The notes under the pieces were generated by a model. That model ran no database searches. It was not told the origin of the DNA and was given only the letters and a program-made list of their open reading frames with translations. This document shows, one piece after another, positions 60,892-64,000 of a stretch of DNA of 64,000 nt. A program made the translations under genes and the position numbers. Source of the DNA: Salipiger pentaromativorans (GTDB taxonomy: Bacteria > Pseudomonadota > Alphaproteobacteria > Rhodobacterales > Rhodobacteraceae). Location: contig NZ_JAMDHK010000010.1 of assembly GCF_024721115.1 (NCBI RefSeq), forward strand, positions 1 through 64,000, written 5' to 3'. The stretch's first letter is position 1; the number at the start of each line of letters is the position of its first letter.

Positions 60892-61986
60892 TCAGAACGG
60901 GAACTTGCTCATCAGGTGTTCCTTGACGATGGCCACCAGCGCCGCCTCGTCGCTGCGGTCGACGCCTTCCAGACGCGCGGCCCACTCCGCCTGCATCGCG
61001 CTGAACTGGTCATAGACCGCCTGACCGTCAAAACCTTCGGCACCGGCGATCAGATCGGCCACGTATTTCGCCTTGTAGTCGTCGATATGCGCCGCAAGAT
61101 CGGGTGCGGCGTCATGCAGGGCGATCCCCTTGGCGGTGGCGTCCTCGAACGCATCCTTCACGTTCTGATCGAACTCCATGTGGGTGCCCACGATGGCCAC
61201 CGCCATCTCGTCCTTCATCAGCGCCTTCTGCGCGTCGGTCAGATCGTCCCAGCTATCCTTGTTGAAGGCCCAGATCGCGCCGGTCACCACACCCAGCGGA
61301 ACCGTGGTCACATCGGTCACCACCTCGTTGAACGAAAAGCTGACCAGCGTGTTCGGGTCCGCGATGATGCAGTCCAGAGAACCGCGCTGGATACCGCTGT
61401 AGGCGTCGCCGATGGGCACCGACACCGGCGTGCCGCCCAGAGAGTCGACCAGCCCCGTGAACGAGGCACCGGCGGTGCGCATGCGCTTGCCCTGTGCCTC
61501 TGCGGTCGTGGTCACCGGCGTGTTGCACAGGATGTTGTAAAGCGGCGTCGCATGCGCCCCCGGCATGATGACATTGTGCTTGGCCCATTCGGCGATGGCG
61601 TCGGCATTGGTGTAGTTGAACTCGGTATAGGCCAGCGCAACGGTCCACATGTCGTCGCTGACAAAGCTCGCATTGTTCAGGAAGGACTGGATCGGCAGAT
61701 CCGCCGGGGTGTAGGCCGGATAGACATAGCCGACATCGGCCACGCCGTCTCCGATGCCGGACAGCGTCGTCCGCGCCGGAAGCAGCGAGCCGCCGAAAAA
61801 GATCTCGGTATTCAGCTCGCCGCCGGTCGCTTGGCTGATGCGGTCGAACATCTCGGTATAGGCGTGTTTCGAATGGGCGTAGCTTTGCGGCAGCCAGGAG
61901 CTTGCCGTCAGGTCCTTGGCCTGGACCGCGCCCGCCGTGACGGCAAGCGCGGCAGAGGCCGTCAGGGCACAGAATGTTTTCCGCAT
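60892..61986 (-). CDS. TRAP transporter periplasmic binding protein (DctP type)
   Basis: 364 residues from ATG 61986 (GGGAGGAGA upstream). Signal peptide MRKTFCALTASAALAVTAGA then VQAKD. TRAP/DctP pattern: LPQSYAHSKHAYTEMFDRIS, GGSLLPARTTLSGIGDGVAD, MPGAHATPLYNILCNTPVTT, GKRMRTAGASFTGLVDSLGG, PIGDAYSGIQRGSLDCIIAD. DctP-type proteins bind organic anions through a conserved Arg (here in GKRMR). Last gene of the operon small permease, large permease, binding protein. No terminator with a U-tract was seen after it. Confidence 0.88.
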   Translation of the reverse strand: MRKTFCALTASAALAVTAGAVQAKDLTASSWLPQSYAHSKHAYTEMFDRISQATGGELNTEIFFGGSLLPARTTLSGIGDGVADVGYVYPAYTPADLPIQSFLNNASFVSDDMWTVALAYTEFNYTNADAIAEWAKHNVIMPGAHATPLYNILCNTPVTTTAEAQGKRMRTAGASFTGLVDSLGGTPVSVPIGDAYSGIQRGSLDCIIADPNTLVSFSFNEVVTDVTTVPLGVVTGAIWAFNKDSWDDLTDAQKALMKDEMAVAIVGTHMEFDQNVKDAFEDATAKGIALHDAAPDLAAHIDDYKAKYVADLIAGAEGFDGQAVYDQFSAMQAEWAARLEGVDRSDEAALVAIVKEHLMSKFPF

Positions 61987-62027
61987 GGTATAGTCTCCTC
62001 CCGAGAGTTTGTTTGAGGGTCTTCCGG

Positions 62028-63338
62028 TCACTGCGCGGCGCCAGGCAGCCACAGCGACAGGATTGGAAAGGCGATGATCAGGGCGAGCGTCACGAAATCG
62101 GACGCCAGAAACCCGAAGGTGCCCCGGAAGATCTGGCCGAGGGTCACCTCGTCCCCCATCGCCCCTTTGACGACGAAGATGTTCAGCCCCATCGGCGGCG
62201 TGACCATGCCCATTTCGAGCAGCTTCACGGTGATGACCGCGAACCAGACGAGATTGACGTCGAAATGCTCCAGGACCGGGGTCAGGACCGGCAGGGTCAG
62301 CAGCATGATCGAGACGGGTTCCAGAAAGCAGCCCATCACCAGATACAGCAGCGCGATGGACAGGATCAGCCCAAGCTGCGTGTGGATATGGGTCGAGACG
62401 AGATCCGAGAAATACCCGGCGATCCCGGTCAGCCCCAGCAGGCGCTGGAACAGCGCGGCGCCCACCACGATGATAAAGATCGACGCGGTCCCGGTGGCCG
62501 TGCGCCGCAGCGCATCGCGGAACCCCGCGACGGTGAAGGACCGCCGCAGCACCGCCAGAAGGATGGTCAGCCCCGCGCCGATGGCGCCCGCCTCGGTCGG
62601 TGTGAAGAGCCCGGCAAAGATCCCGCCGATGACGCAGACGATGATCAGCGGCAGCGGCCAGACATCGCGAAACGCCTCGCGCCGCTCCTCTTCCGAAACC
62701 TCCTCGGTCACGCGGGGGGCCAGCGACGGGTTCAGCGTCACCCGCAGCGTGATGTAGAGGATGAACATCGCCGCCGACAGGATGCCCGGCAGCAGCCCCG
62801 CGAGGAACAGGCTGTTGATCGATTCCGACATGGTGATGCCGTAGACGATCATCAGCACCGACGGCGGGATCAGCGCGCCCAGCGTACCCGCCGCCGCGAC
62901 CGCGCCCGTGGCAAGGCCGGGATGGTAATTCGCGCGCAGCATCTCGGGCACGGCGGTGCGCGAAAAGGCTGCGGCGGTGGCCACGCTCGACCCGCTGGCC
63001 GAGGCGAAAAGCGCCGCCGAGATCACCGTGGCCGACGCCAGCCCGCCGGGCAGCCAGCCAAGCGAGATCCGCGCCGAGCGGAAGAGGTTCTTGGTCAGCT
63101 CGGTCGATGCCGCGACATAGCCCATCAGCAGGAACATCGGGATCGCCGAGAGATTCCAGTCGCCCACCAGCTCGAAAGGCACCGCCGAGAGGATGCCAAG
63201 GCCCGCCTTGACGCTGATCGCCGCCGAGATCCCGCCGAAGGCGACCAGGCCCATCGCGATGCCCACGGGGACGCGCAGGGCGACCAGAAGCATGACAATC
63301 GCAACGCCGAGGGCGCCAATGGTTTCTCTTTCGCTCAT
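62028..63338 (-). CDS. TRAP transporter large permease (DctM type)
   Basis: 436 residues with about a dozen membrane spans and DctM blocks: VPFELVGDWNLSAIPMFLLM, SGSSVATAAAFSRTAVPEML, LIPPSVLMIVYGITMSESIN, TPTEAGAIGAGLTILLAVLR and TPPMGLNIFVVKGAMGDEVT. This is the Na+-driven transport channel. It starts one base after the DctQ stop and precedes the binding-protein gene by 41 bp. Substrate unspecified. Confidence 0.9.
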   Translation of the reverse strand: MSERETIGALGVAIVMLLVALRVPVGIAMGLVAFGGISAAISVKAGLGILSAVPFELVGDWNLSAIPMFLLMGYVAASTELTKNLFRSARISLGWLPGGLASATVISAALFASASGSSVATAAAFSRTAVPEMLRANYHPGLATGAVAAAGTLGALIPPSVLMIVYGITMSESINSLFLAGLLPGILSAAMFILYITLRVTLNPSLAPRVTEEVSEEERREAFRDVWPLPLIIVCVIGGIFAGLFTPTEAGAIGAGLTILLAVLRRSFTVAGFRDALRRTATGTASIFIIVVGAALFQRLLGLTGIAGYFSDLVSTHIHTQLGLILSIALLYLVMGCFLEPVSIMLLTLPVLTPVLEHFDVNLVWFAVITVKLLEMGMVTPPMGLNIFVVKGAMGDEVTLGQIFRGTFGFLASDFVTLALIIAFPILSLWLPGAAQ

Positions 63339-63339
63339 G

Positions 63340-63861
63340 TCAGAATGCTCCCGAGGACTGGTGCGGCGGCGGCGGTGTGCCAGCGATCAGGTTGCGGATT
63401 GCCAAGGCGGTCTTCACAAGCGCCGCCAGCGACCCGAGGAACAGCCCCGCCGGCATCAGGATCCGCGCGGGCCAGATCGGAACGTTCCAGGTGCCGGTGA
63501 TATATTCCTTCACCTCGAAGGCCTCGATCGCGACACGGTAGTAGATCCAGCCGAGCAGCAGATAAAAGAGCACCGCCAGAAGATGGGCGAGCACATCCAG
63601 AAGATCCTGCACAATCGTCGGCAAGCGGTCGTAAAGCGCATCGACGACGATGTTTTCGTCCAGCACCTGCAACAGTGCCAAGGGCAGAAAGATCGCCGCG
63701 ACCATCAGATAAGAGGCAACGATCGTGTCGTTTCCGGGGATCGACACGTTGAAGAACGTCCGCAGAAGCACATCCGCGACAACAAGCACAAGCATGAGAA
63801 TAATGCCGAACCCAGAGAGCCCGACCGCGAATCTGCTGATCGCTTCCGTGATCTTTTCCAT
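63340..63861 (-). CDS. TRAP transporter small permease (DctQ type)
   Basis: 173 residues from ATG 63861 (GTGGGGGAA upstream; an upstream in-frame ATG is not favoured). Four transmembrane helices: FAVGLSGFGIILMLVLVVAD, TIVASYLMVAAIFLPLALLQ, LLDVLAHLLAVLFYLLLGWI and LMPAGLFLGSLAALVKTALA. Short charged loop DENIVVDALYDRLP between helices 2 and 3 is typical. First gene of the TRAP operon. Confidence 0.88.
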   Translation of the reverse strand: MEKITEAISRFAVGLSGFGIILMLVLVVADVLLRTFFNVSIPGNDTIVASYLMVAAIFLPLALLQVLDENIVVDALYDRLPTIVQDLLDVLAHLLAVLFYLLLGWIYYRVAIEAFEVKEYITGTWNVPIWPARILMPAGLFLGSLAALVKTALAIRNLIAGTPPPPHQSSGAF

Positions 63862-64000
63862 TTCCCCCACTTTCGTCCGGTCCACGTCCAGCCGCCAATC
63901 CGGCTGACAAGAGCCGGAGTATTCCGGGGATCCGAGAAAGCGCAAGCGCCCGGTTCCCGGAACGTCTGGCTTCTGGCTCCGCCTCGCTTTCGAAGAAGAT
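63862..64000. promoter_or_regulatory. upstream region of TRAP operon
   Basis: No gene. Contains the dyad CCGGA-GTAT-TCCGG (63914-63927), about 53 bp upstream of the small-permease start, which could be an operator for the AraC- or LuxR-type regulator nearby. No clear promoter hexamers were identified. Confidence 0.3.

Noticed and set aside
1-64000. CRISPR arrays, tRNA/rRNA genes, intact insertion sequences, prophage
   Set aside because: No regular spacer repeats, cloverleaf-like segments, transposase genes with terminal repeats or phage structural genes were seen on reading the window.

Overview
The window is high-GC DNA from an alphaproteobacterium, most likely a marine roseobacter-type member of the Rhodobacteraceae. 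The evidence is gene content: betaine-type and peptide-type ABC importers with dedicated amine oxidases, a TRAP importer, carboxynorspermidine-route polyamine genes, DUF4214/RTX secreted proteins, dense ATGA-overlapped operons and little non-coding DNA. The genus cannot be fixed from this segment. No rRNA, tRNA, CRISPR array or intact insertion sequence was seen.

Layout. 1-770: hipBA toxin-antitoxin operon (hipA cut by the window edge) with a three-copy operator array. 1195-13734: an N-methyl-amine/betaine module with a MocR regulator, class III aminotransferase, dimethylglycine-dehydrogenase-like flavoprotein, GntR/FCD repressor and a ProXVW-like ABC importer, followed by an amidohydrolase and a CobW metallochaperone. 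13799-23899: a LysR regulator divergent from a peptide-type ABC importer whose operon also encodes two DadA-like flavoproteins, RidA and an FMN alpha-hydroxyacid-oxidase-like protein lacking its catalytic His. 23900-24382: non-coding scar with two gene fragments. 24383-29476: a two-component system divergent from a TbpB-like surface lipoprotein and its Slam-type outer-membrane translocator. 29927-33997: a 1356-residue Calx-beta/RTX/DUF4214 type I secretion substrate. 33998-34849: no recognisable gene. 34850-42174: a polar-amino-acid ABC importer wrapped around a CoA-ester pathway (CoA-transferase, enoyl-CoA hydratase, class V aminotransferase, hotdog thioesterase, YheO-like regulator, RidA). 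42252-50725: a second peptide-type ABC importer with a glycerophosphodiesterase, a divergent TIM-barrel isomerase and an RpiR regulator. 50783-53211: carboxynorspermidine dehydrogenase and decarboxylase. 53670-60664: an orphan molybdenum hydroxylase large subunit, a GMC oxidoreductase and a cyclase, then LuxR and AraC regulators. 60892-63861: a TRAP importer.

The common design is a solute importer coupled to one or more oxidases or transaminases and a local regulator, repeated at least four times. In three of the four ABC systems a strong hairpin lies directly after the substrate-binding-protein gene and before the rest of the operon, which should give excess binding protein. Several operator-like repeats (hipB, MocR, GntR, RpiR, LuxR) sit beside matching regulators.

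The most interesting loci are the lipoprotein/Slam pair with its divergent PDZ-like, multi-membrane-span histidine kinase; the FMN oxidase paralogue with Tyr263 in place of the catalytic His, in an operon with two amine oxidases and RidA; and the orphan Mo-hydroxylase/GMC/cyclase cluster. Functions are inferred from sequence motifs read by eye; no database search was run.
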